Assembly: GCF_009659625.1 (NCBI RefSeq)
Contig: NZ_VOIW01000001.1
Span: 744,001-808,000, forward strand
From: Pseudomonas haemolytica
GTDB lineage: Bacteria; Pseudomonadota; Gammaproteobacteria; Pseudomonadales; Pseudomonadaceae
Length of the DNA: 64,000 nucleotides
Reading direction: 5' to 3'
Made by a program: the position numbers and the translations under genes. The notes below the pieces were generated by a model. That model saw only the letters and a list, made by a program, of their open reading frames with translations, was not told the origin of the DNA and did not search any database. Shown one piece after another: positions 8,045-16,557 of this stretch. Every line of letters starts with the position of its first letter. The stretch's first letter is position 1.

Positions 8045-9385
8045 ATGAATCAGCCATCTGTCGGTACCACCCTGGACGTGCAGTCCTTTATCAATACCCA
8101 GCCGCTGTCGCGCTATCAGTGGCGCGTGGTGATTCTGTGTTTCCTGATTGTCTTCCTCGACGGCCTCGATACCGCTGCCATGGGCTTTATTGCTCCGGCA
8201 CTGTCCCAAGACTGGGGCATCGACCGCGCCAGCCTCGGCCCGGTAATGAGCGCCGCGCTGATCGGCATGGTGTTCGGCGCACTGGGGTCCGGCCCCCTGG
8301 CCGACCGCTTTGGCCGCAAAGTCGTGTTGGTCGGCGCGGTGCTGGTGTTTGGTGCTTTCAGCCTGGCGTCGGCCTACAGCAGTAATGTCGACCAGTTGCT
8401 GGTGCTGCGCTTTCTCACCGGGCTGGGCCTGGGCGCCGGCATGCCGAATGCCACCACCTTGCTCTCCGAATACACCCCCGAGCGCCATAAGTCGTTGCTG
8501 GTGACCAGCATGTTCTGCGGTTTCAACCTGGGCATGGCCGGCGGTGGGTTTATTTCGGCCAAGCTGATCCCGGCGTTCGGCTGGCACAGCCTGCTGCTGA
8601 TCGGCGGCATCCTGCCATTGATCCTGGCGGTGGTGCTGTTGGTGTGGCTGCCGGAGTCGGCGCGTTATCTGGTGGTACGCAATCGCGGCACCAACAAGGT
8701 GCGCAAGACCCTTGCACCGATCGAGCCCGGCATCGTGGCACAGGCCACCGGTTTCAGTGTGCCTGAGCAAAAAACCGTGAAGGCCCGCAACGTGTTTGCG
8801 GTGATCTTCTCGGGCACCTACAGCGCCGGCACCTTGCTGTTGTGGCTCACTTACTTCATGGGCCTGGTGATTGTTTACCTGCTGACCAGTTGGCTGCCCA
8901 CCCTGATGCGCGACAGCGGTGCCAGCATGGAACAGGCCGCGTTTATCGGCGCGCTGTTCCAGTTTGGCGGGGTATTGAGCGCTGTCGGCGTGGGCTGGGC
9001 AATGGACCGGTTCAACCCGCACAAAGTGATTGGCACTTTCTATTTGCTGGCCGGGGTGTTTGCGTACGCGGTCGGGCAGAGCCTGGGCAATATCACCTTG
9101 TTGGCAACCCTGGTGCTGATCGCCGGGATGTGCGTCAACGGTGCGCAGTCGGCGATGCCGTCCCTGGCCGCACGCTTCTACCCAACCCAAGGGCGTGCCA
9201 CCGGTGTGTCGTGGATGCTTGGTATTGGCCGCTTCGGCGCGATCCTCGGCGCGTGGATGGGCGCTACCTTGCTGGGCCTGGGCTGGAACTTCGAGCAGGT
9301 GCTTACAGCATTGGTGATTCCGGCGGCGTTAGCCACGGCCGCCGTAGTGATCAAAGGCATGGTCAGTCATGCCGACGCTACCTAG
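8045..9385 (+). CDS. pcaK: 4-hydroxybenzoate/protocatechuate transporter PcaK (MFS, aromatic acid:H+ symporter)
   Basis: The 446-residue inner-membrane protein has about 12 transmembrane spans. It carries the aromatic acid:H+ symporter signature DGLDTAAMGFIAPAL in span 1 (Asp residues needed for transport in PcaK) and the MFS loop motif GPLADRFGRKVVLV between spans 2 and 3. PcaK imports 4-hydroxybenzoate and protocatechuate and contributes to chemotaxis towards them. The ATG at 8045 gives the PcaK N-terminus (MNQPSVG); it has a poor Shine-Dalgarno and an A-rich leader instead. It lies between pcaR and pcaI, in the same direction, and is followed by a hairpin. Confidence 0.93.
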   Translation: MNQPSVGTTLDVQSFINTQPLSRYQWRVVILCFLIVFLDGLDTAAMGFIAPALSQDWGIDRASLGPVMSAALIGMVFGALGSGPLADRFGRKVVLVGAVLVFGAFSLASAYSSNVDQLLVLRFLTGLGLGAGMPNATTLLSEYTPERHKSLLVTSMFCGFNLGMAGGGFISAKLIPAFGWHSLLLIGGILPLILAVVLLVWLPESARYLVVRNRGTNKVRKTLAPIEPGIVAQATGFSVPEQKTVKARNVFAVIFSGTYSAGTLLLWLTYFMGLVIVYLLTSWLPTLMRDSGASMEQAAFIGALFQFGGVLSAVGVGWAMDRFNPHKVIGTFYLLAGVFAYAVGQSLGNITLLATLVLIAGMCVNGAQSAMPSLAARFYPTQGRATGVSWMLGIGRFGAILGAWMGATLLGLGWNFEQVLTALVIPAALATAAVVIKGMVSHADAT

Positions 9386-9392
9386 GCAAAGG

Positions 9393-9414
9393 TGGGAGGA
9401 GCTTGCCCCTCCCA
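9393..9414 (+). terminator. Hairpin after pcaK
   Basis: TGGGAGG (9393-9399) pairs with CCTCCCA (9408-9414) 7 bp after the pcaK stop. There is no clear T tract, so this may be a partial terminator or a degenerate half of the REP family seen elsewhere in the window. Confidence 0.45.
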
Positions 9415-9434
9415 GATTAGAAGGTTAGCTAGAC

Positions 9435-9480
9435 AACAATCCGTTCGATAATCGAACGCTGAGTCGATTATCGGATTGTT
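9435..9480 (+). promoter_or_regulatory. PcaR operator region of pcaIJF, nested inverted repeats
   Basis: CGATAATCG at 9446-9454 and its reverse CGATTATCG at 9465-9473 lie 19 bp apart. The first is part of the perfect palindrome-like GTTCGATAATCGAAC (9443-9457). An outer perfect repeat flanks them: AACAATCCG (9435-9443) against CGGATTGTT (9472-9480). The PcaR core GTTCGATAATCG is known from the P. putida pcaI promoter. The pcaI ATG is 82 bp downstream, so this is the likely inducible promoter of the catabolic operon. Confidence 0.8.
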
Positions 9481-9562
9481 CGACTCATTTCCCCGGCTTA
9501 ATCTTCAAGCACTTCGGCGCCACCTCAGCGCCTTTTTCGATCAACCCCGGGAGCCCAACCCC

Positions 9563-10420
9563 ATGGCTGAAATCCTCACCCTGCGTGAAGCGGTCAAGCG
9601 CTTCGTGAACGACGGCGATACCGTCGCCCTCGAAGGCTTTACCCACCTGATCCCTACGGCCGCAGGTCATGAAATCATTCGTCAGGGCAAGAAAGACCTG
9701 ACACTGGTGCGTATGACGCCTGACCTGATCTACGACCAGTTGATCGGTGCCGGTTGCGCACGCAAGTTGATTTTCTCTTGGGGCGGCAACCCGGGTGTGG
9801 GCTCCCTGCACCGGCTGCGCGACGCGGTCGAGAAGCAATGGCCGCAACCGCTGGAGATCGAAGAACACAGCCACGCCGACCTGGCCAATGCCTACGTTGC
9901 TGGTGCATCCGGCCTGCCGTTCGCGGTGCTTCGTGCTTACGCCGGTTCTGACTTGCCCAAGGTCAACCCACTGATCAAGACCGTCACCTGTCCGTTCACT
10001 GGCGAAGTGCTGGCGGCGGTGCCGTCGGTACGTCCGGACATCACCGTGATCCACGCGCAGAAAGCCGACCGCAAGGGCAACGTGTTGCTCTGGGGCATTC
10101 TGGGTGTGCAGAAGGAGGCGGCCCTGGCGGCCAGGCGCTGCATCGTCACCGTCGAGGAAATCGTCGATGACCTGAATGCACCGATGAACAGCTGCGTGCT
10201 GCCGACCTGGGCCCTGACGGCGGTATGTCACGTACCGGGTGGTGCGCACCCGTCCTACGCCCACGGCTACAACGAGCGGGATAACCGCTTCTACCAGGCG
10301 TGGGACCCGATTGCCCGCGACCGTGGGACCTTTACCGCCTGGATCGACGAGTACATCCATGGCACTGCCGACTTCAGTGAATTCCAGGCCAAGCTGGCCA
10401 CCACTCAGGAGGCCAAGTAA
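9563..10420 (+). CDS. pcaI: 3-oxoadipate CoA-transferase, alpha subunit
   Basis: The 285-residue protein is a class I CoA-transferase alpha subunit: an N-terminal LREAVKRFVNDGDTVALEGF segment, FSWGGNPGVGSLHRLRDAV, and a C-terminal GAHPSYAHGYNERDN. With PcaJ it moves CoA from succinyl-CoA to beta-ketoadipate. The ATG at 9563 (MAEILTLREAV) gives the family start; an in-frame ATG at 9476 would run through the operator and is rejected. Its TAA shares one base with the pcaJ ATG (TAATG), so the two subunits are translationally coupled. Confidence 0.95.
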   Translation: MAEILTLREAVKRFVNDGDTVALEGFTHLIPTAAGHEIIRQGKKDLTLVRMTPDLIYDQLIGAGCARKLIFSWGGNPGVGSLHRLRDAVEKQWPQPLEIEEHSHADLANAYVAGASGLPFAVLRAYAGSDLPKVNPLIKTVTCPFTGEVLAAVPSVRPDITVIHAQKADRKGNVLLWGILGVQKEAALAARRCIVTVEEIVDDLNAPMNSCVLPTWALTAVCHVPGGAHPSYAHGYNERDNRFYQAWDPIARDRGTFTAWIDEYIHGTADFSEFQAKLATTQEAK

Positions 10421-11199
10421 TGGCTTACTCCACCAATGAGATGATGACCGTCGCCGCCGCACGCCGCCTGCAGAACGGTTCAGTCTGCTTCGTCGGCATC
10501 GGCCTGCCGTCCAAAGCGGCCAACCTGGCGCGCCTGACTTCGTCGCCCGACGTGGTGCTGATCTACGAGTCCGGCCCGATTGGGGCCAAGCCCAGCGTGT
10601 TGCCGCTGTCCATCGGTGACGGCGAGTTGGCGGAGACTGCCGACACTGTAGTGCCCACCGGTGAGATCTTTCGCTACTGGCTGCAGGGCGGGCGCATTGA
10701 TGTCGGTTTTCTCGGTGCAGCCCAGGTCGACCGTTTCGGCAATATCAACACCACCGTGGTCGGTGATTATCACCAGCCCAAAGTGCGTTTGCCCGGTGCC
10801 GGTGGCGCGCCGGAGATCGCAGGTTCCGCCAAGAGCGTGCTGATCATTCTTAAACAGTCGTCCCGTTCATTTGTCGACAAGCTGGACTTCATCACCTCCG
10901 TCGGTCACGGCGAAGGCGGCGATTCACGCAAGCGTCTTGGCCTGCCCGGCGCCGGTCCCGTAGGCATTATTACTGACCTGTGCATCATGGAGCCGGAAGA
11001 GGGCAGCCATGAGTTCGTGGTCACCGCGCTGCATCCTGGCGTGACCCGTGAGCAAGTGGTCGCCGCCACCGGCTGGGCGATTCGCTTTGCCGATCAGGTC
11101 AGTACCACGGCCGAACCCACCGAGACAGAACTGACCGCCCTGCGTGATCTCGAAGCACGCACGGCCGCGGCCCACGGCCAAGCGCCGGGAGAAGCCTGA
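10420..11199 (+). CDS. pcaJ: 3-oxoadipate CoA-transferase, beta subunit
   Basis: The 259-residue protein carries the catalytic glutamate motif of CoA-transferase beta subunits, YESGPIG, with Glu50 as the residue that forms the acyl/CoA thioester. The C-terminal half contains FITSVGHGEGGDSRKRLGLP, as in PcaJ. It pairs with PcaI for succinyl-CoA:3-oxoadipate CoA transfer in the cytoplasm. The start overlaps pcaI by one base and the stop overlaps pcaF by one base (TGATG), showing a tightly coupled pcaIJF unit. Confidence 0.95.
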   Translation: MAYSTNEMMTVAAARRLQNGSVCFVGIGLPSKAANLARLTSSPDVVLIYESGPIGAKPSVLPLSIGDGELAETADTVVPTGEIFRYWLQGGRIDVGFLGAAQVDRFGNINTTVVGDYHQPKVRLPGAGGAPEIAGSAKSVLIILKQSSRSFVDKLDFITSVGHGEGGDSRKRLGLPGAGPVGIITDLCIMEPEEGSHEFVVTALHPGVTREQVVAATGWAIRFADQVSTTAEPTETELTALRDLEARTAAAHGQAPGEA

Positions 11200-12398
11200 T
11201 GCGCGACGTATTTATCTGCGATGCCATTCGCACGCCTATCGGTCGTTTTGGTGGTGGCCTGTCCACGGTACGCGCCGATGACTTGGCGGCGTTGCCGATC
11301 AAGGCGCTGATCGAGCGCAACCCCTCGGTGGATTGGAGCGCAGTGGACGAGGTGTTTCTCGGCTGCGCCAACCAGGCAGGCGAAGACAACCGTAACGTGG
11401 CGCGCATGGCGCTGTTGCTGGCGGGGCTGTCGGAAAGCATTCCGGGCGTGACCCTCAACCGCCTGTGCGCCTCGGGCATGGATGCAATCGGTACTGCTTT
11501 TCGCGCCATTGCCAGTGGCGAAATGGAGCTGGCGATTGCCGGTGGCGTCGAGTCGATGTCCCGTGCTCCGTTCGTGATGGGCAAGGCCGATGCTGCGTTT
11601 TCGCGCAACATGAAGTTGGAAGACACCACCATCGGCTGGCGCTTTATCAACCCGCTGATGAAGGCCCAGTACGGCGTGGATGCCATGCCGCAGACCGCCG
11701 ATAACGTGGCCGACGACTACCAGGTTTCCCGCGCCGACCAGGACGCTTTCGCCCTGCGCAGCCAGCAACGCACCGCCGCCGCGCAAGCCGCGGGTTTCTT
11801 CGCGGAGGAAATCGTGCCGGTGCGGGTCGCCCATAAAAAAGGCGAGACCCTGGTGGAGCACGATGAGCACCCACGGGCCACCAGCCTGGAAGCCCTGGCC
11901 AAACTCAAGCCGGTCAACGGCCCGGACAAGACCGTCACCGCTGGCAATGCCTCGGGCGTCAATGATGGCGCCGCAGCACTGATCCTCGCGTCCGCCGAGG
12001 CCGTCAAGAAACATGGCCTCACCGCCCGCGCCCGCGTGCTGGGCATGGCCAGTGCCGGGGTCGCCCCGCGTGTGATGGGCATTGGCCCGGTACCGGCGGT
12101 GCGCAAGCTGGTGGAGCGCCTGGGGTTAGCGGTCACTGCCTTTGACGTGATCGAACTCAACGAAGCTTTCGCCAGCCAAGGTCTGGCGGTGCTGCGCGAG
12201 CTGGGCATTGCTGACGATGCACCCCAGGTCAACCCGAACGGCGGCGCCATTGCCCTCGGCCACCCCTTGGGCATGAGCGGTGCGCGGTTGGTCTTGACGG
12301 CCCTGCACCAGTTGGAGAAAACCGGCGGCAGCAAAGGCCTGGCGACCATGTGCGTGGGCGTCGGCCAAGGCCTGGCCCTGGCGATTGAACGCGTCTAA
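11199..12398 (+). CDS. pcaF: 3-oxoadipyl-CoA thiolase
   Basis: The 399-residue enzyme has the three thiolase active-site regions. Cys90 (LNRLCASGMDA) is the acyl-carrying residue, His355 lies in GGAIALGHPLGMSG, and Cys385 in TMCVGVGQGLA. It cleaves 3-oxoadipyl-CoA to succinyl-CoA and acetyl-CoA, the last step of the pathway. The N-terminus MRDVFICDAIRTPIGRFGG is characteristic of PcaF/PaaJ thiolases. Location directly after pcaIJ supports PcaF over PaaJ. Only 17 bp separate it from pcaH. Confidence 0.95.
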   Translation: MRDVFICDAIRTPIGRFGGGLSTVRADDLAALPIKALIERNPSVDWSAVDEVFLGCANQAGEDNRNVARMALLLAGLSESIPGVTLNRLCASGMDAIGTAFRAIASGEMELAIAGGVESMSRAPFVMGKADAAFSRNMKLEDTTIGWRFINPLMKAQYGVDAMPQTADNVADDYQVSRADQDAFALRSQQRTAAAQAAGFFAEEIVPVRVAHKKGETLVEHDEHPRATSLEALAKLKPVNGPDKTVTAGNASGVNDGAAALILASAEAVKKHGLTARARVLGMASAGVAPRVMGIGPVPAVRKLVERLGLAVTAFDVIELNEAFASQGLAVLRELGIADDAPQVNPNGGAIALGHPLGMSGARLVLTALHQLEKTGGSKGLATMCVGVGQGLALAIERV

Positions 12399-12415
12399 TA
12401 AGAGAGGATTGCTCC

Positions 12416-13120
12416 ATGAGTGACAAGCCCGGTTACCGGCGCCCGCAAGCGGGCACCCAACCTGATTACCTGCACCCGGCCTACCAGTCGACGAACCTGC
12501 GTTCGCCGTCCCAGCCACTGGTGTTCCTGCCCCATTCGTTGTCGGAAATCACCGGCCCGACTATCGGCGCCGAGCGCATCAATGAGAAAGACAACGACCT
12601 GACCGCTCAGCATGACGGTGAGCCCCAAGGCGAGCGCATCATCATTCACGGCCGTGTGCTCGACGAGAACGGGCTACCGGTACCGGGCATCCTTGTGGAG
12701 ATCTGGCAGGCCAACGCCGCCGGTCGCTATAACCACAAGCGCGATCTGCACGATGCACCGCTGGATCCGAACTTCACCGGCACCGGGCGTACCGTCACCG
12801 ATGCCGATGGTTGGTACCAGTTCCAGACCATCAAGCCCGGCGCCTACCCATGGGGCAACCACCACAACGCATGGCGCCCGGCGCATATCCACTTTTCGCT
12901 GTTCGGCCCCAGTGTGCTGACGCGGTTGGTGACGCAAATGTATTTCCCTGGCGACCCGTTGCTCGAATACGACCCGATCTACAACTGTGTGCCGGATACC
13001 CGCGCCAAAGAACGCCTGATCGCGCGTTTCGACCTGGAAAAAACCGTTCCTTCCTACGCCCTCGGTTACCGCTGGGACATCGTCCTGCGCGGCCGCGACG
13101 CCACGCCGATGGAGAAATAA
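12416..13120 (+). CDS. pcaH: Protocatechuate 3,4-dioxygenase, beta subunit
   Basis: The 234-residue subunit holds the non-haem Fe(III). All four expected ligands are present with the family spacing: Tyr105 (AAGRYNHK), Tyr144 (PGAYPW), and His157 and His159 (RPAHIHF). The enzyme opens protocatechuate between its hydroxyl groups (intradiol) to give 3-carboxy-cis,cis-muconate. GAGAGG precedes the ATG at 12416. pcaH is one base from pcaG and directly follows pcaF. In P. putida pcaHG lies apart from the other pca genes, so its position inside the cluster is notable. Confidence 0.96.
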   Translation: MSDKPGYRRPQAGTQPDYLHPAYQSTNLRSPSQPLVFLPHSLSEITGPTIGAERINEKDNDLTAQHDGEPQGERIIIHGRVLDENGLPVPGILVEIWQANAAGRYNHKRDLHDAPLDPNFTGTGRTVTDADGWYQFQTIKPGAYPWGNHHNAWRPAHIHFSLFGPSVLTRLVTQMYFPGDPLLEYDPIYNCVPDTRAKERLIARFDLEKTVPSYALGYRWDIVLRGRDATPMEK

Positions 13121-13121
13121 G

Positions 13122-13688
13122 ATGACACTCAATGCGACCACGTCCCACACCGTCGGGCCGTACTACCACATCGGCCTGACCTGGCTGAACCGCGAAGACC
13201 TGACCGTTGCCGCGACCCTCGGCGAACGCGTGGCCATCAGCGGGCAGGTGGTGGATGGCAACGGTGATGTCGTCAACGACGCCATGCTCGAAGTCTGGCA
13301 GGCCAATGCCGCCGGCAAATACGACCACCCTGAGGATGAGCAGGACAAGGCGCTCGACCCCAACTTCGAAGGCTTTGGCCGGGTGCCGGTGGATGCCGAA
13401 GGGCGGTTCCGCTTTACCACCATCAAACCGGGTGCCGTTCCAGGCTTGAAGGGCACCACCCAGGCGCCGCACCTGGTGGTGCTGGTGTTTGCCCGCGGGC
13501 TGGTGAAGCACTTGCTGACGCGGATTTATTTTGACGGTGAGGCACTCAATGGCGATGACCCGCTGCTGGCGTGTGTGCCAGCCGAGCGTCGCGGTACGTT
13601 GATTGCCAAGCCGGATGCGCAGGGCGTGCATCAGTGGAATGTGATTTTGCAGGGGACAGATAAGGAAACGGTGTTTTTCGATTACTGA
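13122..13688 (+). CDS. pcaG: Protocatechuate 3,4-dioxygenase, alpha subunit
   Basis: The 188-residue subunit has the intradiol dioxygenase fold without the complete set of iron ligands. It starts TSHTVGPYYHIGLTW and contains LEVWQANAAGKYDHPEDEQD, then TIKPGAVPG and TQAPHLVVLVFARG where PcaH has its iron site. That is normal for the structural alpha chain, which contributes to the active-site pocket. It is adjacent to pcaH by one base and ends the first run of pca genes before a REP pair. Confidence 0.95.
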   Translation: MTLNATTSHTVGPYYHIGLTWLNREDLTVAATLGERVAISGQVVDGNGDVVNDAMLEVWQANAAGKYDHPEDEQDKALDPNFEGFGRVPVDAEGRFRFTTIKPGAVPGLKGTTQAPHLVVLVFARGLVKHLLTRIYFDGEALNGDDPLLACVPAERRGTLIAKPDAQGVHQWNVILQGTDKETVFFDY

Positions 13689-13704
13689 GTTGGCTGTAGG
13701 GGCC

Positions 13705-13778
13705 CATCGGGAGCAAGCCCCCTCCCACATTTGGACTTGTGAATACATACCAATGTGGGAGGGGGCTTGCTCCCGATG
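13705..13778. repeat. REPIN-type inverted pair between pcaG and pcaT
   Basis: The 27 bases at 13705-13731 are the exact reverse complement of 13752-13778, separated by 20 bp. The shared core is TGTGGGAGGGGGCTTGCTCC. The same unit recurs at several other intergenic sites in this window. It may also act as a transcription or mRNA-stability boundary after pcaG. Confidence 0.88.
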
Positions 13779-13826
13779 AGGCCCTCACAGTCACTACATA
13801 CCCAAAAGTCTGCTTGCGGAACATGG

Positions 13827-13854
13827 TTGTTGCAAAGTATGTCTAGGCTATAAC
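13827..13854 (+). promoter_or_regulatory. Candidate sigma70 promoter of pcaTBDC
   Basis: TTGTTG (13827-13832) and TATAAC (13849-13854) are spaced by 16 bp. A start near 13861 would leave a leader of about 16 bases before the pcaT ATG at 13877. This would give pcaTBDC its own promoter downstream of the REP pair. The call is by motif only. Confidence 0.4.
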
Positions 13855-13876
13855 CGTTCCCACTGAGTAAAAAAAC

Positions 13877-15172
13877 ATGACAACAACAACGAGTCACTAC
13901 ACCGGAGAAGAACGCAGCAAACGGATTTTTGCGATTGTCGGTGCCTCTTCCGGCAACCTTGTCGAATGGTTCGACTTCTACGTCTACGCCTTTTGCGCCA
14001 TTTATTTCGCCCCGGCGTTTTTCCCCTCGGACGACCCCACGGTCCAACTGCTCAACACCGCCGGTGTGTTTGCCGCCGGGTTCCTGATGCGGCCCATCGG
14101 CGGCTGGCTGTTTGGCCGAGTGGCCGACAAGCACGGTCGCAAGAACTCGATGATGATCTCGGTGCTGATGATGTGCGCCGGTTCCCTGGTCATCGCGTTC
14201 CTGCCCACTTACAAAGACATCGGTGCCTGGGCGCCGGCGCTGCTGTTGGTGGCGCGGCTGTTCCAGGGCTTGTCGGTGGGTGGCGAATACGGCACCACGG
14301 CGACCTACATGAGTGAAGTCGCACTCAAGGGCCAGCGCGGTTTCTTCGCCTCGTTCCAGTATGTGACCCTGATCGGTGGTCAGTTGCTGGCGGTATTGGT
14401 GGTGGTGATCCTGCAACAGATCCTCACCGAAGACGAACTGCGCGCCTGGGGCTGGCGTATTCCGTTCGTGATCGGCGCCATTGCCGCAGTGATCTCCCTG
14501 CTGCTGCGTCGTACCCTGAAAGAGACCACCAGCAAGGAAATGCGCGAAGACAAGGACGCCGGCAGTATCGTCGCGCTGTTTCGCGACCACGGCAAAGCGT
14601 TCATCACCGTGCTGGGCTACACCGCCGGCGGCTCGCTGATTTTCTATACGTTCACCACCTACATGCAGAAGTACCTAGTGAATACCGTTGGCATGCATGC
14701 CAAGACATCCAGCTACATCATGACCGGCGCGCTGTTTCTGTACATGTGCATGCAGCCGCTGTTCGGCATGCTGGCCGACAAGATCGGTCGCCGTAACTCC
14801 ATGCTCTGGTTCGCCGGCCTTGGCACCCTGTTCACCGTGCCGATCCTGCTGACTTTGAAAACCGTGACCAGCCCGTTCCTGGCCTTTGTGCTGATCACCC
14901 TGGCCTTGGCGATTGTCAGCTTCTACACCTCCATCAGCGGCCTGGTCAAAGCCGAGATGTTCCCGCCCCAGGTGCGTGCCTTGGGCGTGGGCCTGGCGTA
15001 TGCCGTGGCTAACGCGGTGTTTGGCGGTTCGGCGGAAGTGGTCGCATTGAGCCTGAAATCCATCGGTATGGAAAACACCTTCTACTGGTACGTCACCGCA
15101 ATGATGGCGGTGGCCTTCCTGTTCAGCTTGCGCTTGCCGAAACAGGCGGCGTACCTGCACCACGATCTGTAA
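13877..15172 (+). CDS. pcaT: Beta-ketoadipate/dicarboxylate transporter PcaT (MFS, MHS family)
   Basis: The 431-residue protein has about 12 transmembrane spans and the metabolite:H+ symporter signatures [13 protein letters not shown] in span 1, [18 protein letters not shown] after span 2, and [16 protein letters not shown] near span 4. It resembles alpha-ketoglutarate permeases, as PcaT does, and its place before pcaBDC matches the known pcaRKFTBDC order of P. putida. It is likely to take up beta-ketoadipate. The ATG follows an A-rich leader, and the first codons contain AACAACAA at 13882-13889, a Crc/Hfq-type motif. Confidence 0.88.
   Translation: MTTTTSHYTGEERSKRIFAIVGASSGNLVEWFDFYVYAFCAIYFAPAFFPSDDPTVQLLNTAGVFAAGFLMRPIGGWLFGRVADKHGRKNSMMISVLMMCAGSLVIAFLPTYKDIGAWAPALLLVARLFQGLSVGGEYGTTATYMSEVALKGQRGFFASFQYVTLIGGQLLAVLVVVILQQILTEDELRAWGWRIPFVIGAIAAVISLLLRRTLKETTSKEMREDKDAGSIVALFRDHGKAFITVLGYTAGGSLIFYTFTTYMQKYLVNTVGMHAKTSSYIMTGALFLYMCMQPLFGMLADKIGRRNSMLWFAGLGTLFTVPILLTLKTVTSPFLAFVLITLALAIVSFYTSISGLVKAEMFPPQVRALGVGLAYAVANAVFGGSAEVVALSLKSIGMENTFYWYVTAMMAVAFLFSLRLPKQAAYLHHDL
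13882..13889 (+). promoter_or_regulatory. Crc/Hfq-type AANAANAA motif at the start of pcaT
   Basis: AACAACAA lies 5 bases into the pcaT coding sequence, within the ribosome footprint. It fits the catabolite repression motif exactly and could block initiation when preferred carbon sources are present. Call by motif only. Confidence 0.5.
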
Positions 15173-15182
15173 GGGATGAGTT

Positions 15183-16547
15183 ATGACGCTGCGCACGAGC
15201 AATCAACTGTTCGACGCTTACTTCACCGCTGACAGCATGGCCGAGGTGTTCTGTGACCAGGGACGCTTGCAGGGCATGCTGGATTTCGAGGCCGCGCTGG
15301 CCCGGGCTGAGGCGCGGGTCGGGTTGATCCCGCAGGCCGCTGTCGCACCGATCGCCCAGGCGTGCCTGGCGTCTTTGTACGACGTGGACGCCCTCGGCGT
15401 GGCGATTGCCACCGCGGGCAACTCGGCGATTCCATTGGTGAAGGCGCTGGGCAAGTTGATTGCCAGTGAAGATCCCGGTGCCGAGCGGTATGTGCATCTG
15501 GGCGCGACCAGCCAGGATGTGATGGACACCGGCTTGGTGCTGCAAGTGCGTCAGGCACTGGTGTTGATCGAAGCGGACCTGGCGCGCCTGGGGGATGTGC
15601 TGGCTGCTCAGGCCCGGCGTTACGCCGCTGTGCCGTTGGCTGGGCGCACCTGGTTGCAGCACGCGACGCCGGTCACCCTGGGGATGAAAATTGCCGGTTG
15701 GCTGGGCGCGGTGACGCGCAGTCGCCAGCGCCTCGCCGAGTTGAAACCGCGCCTGTTGGTGCTGCAATTTGGCGGCGCGTCCGGCACCTTGGCAGCGCTC
15801 GGCGAACACGCCATGCCTGTGGCCGAAGCCTTGGCCACTGAGCTGCAACTGAGCCTGCCCGAACAACCCTGGCACACCCAGCGTGATCGCCTGGTGGAGT
15901 TCGCCAGTGTGCTTGGCCTGATCGCCGGTAGCCTCGGCAAGCTGGGCCGCGATATCAGCCTGTTGATGCAAACCGAGGCGGCGGAGGTGTTTGAGCCTTC
16001 GGCGCCGGGCAAGGGCGGGTCGTCCACCATGCCGCACAAACGCAATCCGGTCGGTGCCGCCGTGCTGATCAGCGCCGCCACCCGCATACCGGGCCTGGTG
16101 GCGACGCTGTTCAGTGCCATGCCCCAGGAGCACGAACGCAGCCTGGGCCTGTGGCACGCCGAATGGGAAACCTTGCCGGAGATTTGCCGGTTGGTGTCCG
16201 GGGCTTTGCAACAGGCACTGGCGGTCAGTGAAGGGCTGGAGGTCGACGCCGAGCGTATGGCGCGGAACCTTGACCTGACCCAAGGCCTGCTGCTGGCCGA
16301 AGCTGTCAGCATCGTGCTTGCGCAACGGCTGGGGCGCGATACCGCGCACCATTTGCTGGAGCAATGCTGCAAACGTGCGGTTGCCGAGCAGTGCCACTTG
16401 CGCGCAGTGCTGGCGGATGAGCCGCAAGTGACCGCCGAGTTGTCAGCGGCTGAACTGGACCGCCTGCTCGACCCGGCCCACTACCTGGGCCAGGCGCATA
16501 CCTGGGTCACGCGTGCCGTGACCGAACACTTTGCTTTGACTGCCTGA
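15183..16547 (+). CDS. pcaB: 3-carboxy-cis,cis-muconate cycloisomerase
   Basis: The 454-residue enzyme belongs to the fumarase/aspartase superfamily. It shows the signature GKGGSSTMPHKRNPVGA at about residues 277-293 and earlier conserved regions HLGATSQDVMDTGLVLQ and RTWLQHATPVTLG. It lactonises 3-carboxymuconate to 4-carboxymuconolactone in the cytoplasm. GGGATGAG precedes the ATG and the gene starts 10 bp after pcaT; pcaD follows 10 bp later. The assignment to PcaB rather than adenylosuccinate lyase rests on this context and on the N-terminal FDAYFTADSMAEVFCDQGRL. Confidence 0.95.
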   Translation: MTLRTSNQLFDAYFTADSMAEVFCDQGRLQGMLDFEAALARAEARVGLIPQAAVAPIAQACLASLYDVDALGVAIATAGNSAIPLVKALGKLIASEDPGAERYVHLGATSQDVMDTGLVLQVRQALVLIEADLARLGDVLAAQARRYAAVPLAGRTWLQHATPVTLGMKIAGWLGAVTRSRQRLAELKPRLLVLQFGGASGTLAALGEHAMPVAEALATELQLSLPEQPWHTQRDRLVEFASVLGLIAGSLGKLGRDISLLMQTEAAEVFEPSAPGKGGSSTMPHKRNPVGAAVLISAATRIPGLVATLFSAMPQEHERSLGLWHAEWETLPEICRLVSGALQQALAVSEGLEVDAERMARNLDLTQGLLLAEAVSIVLAQRLGRDTAHHLLEQCCKRAVAEQCHLRAVLADEPQVTAELSAAELDRLLDPAHYLGQAHTWVTRAVTEHFALTA

Positions 16548-16557
16548 GGAGACCGCT

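Noticed and set aside
13689..13800. CRISPR-like repeats
   Set aside because: The repeated units are inverted pairs with the REP core scattered in many gaps, not direct repeats with regular spacers.
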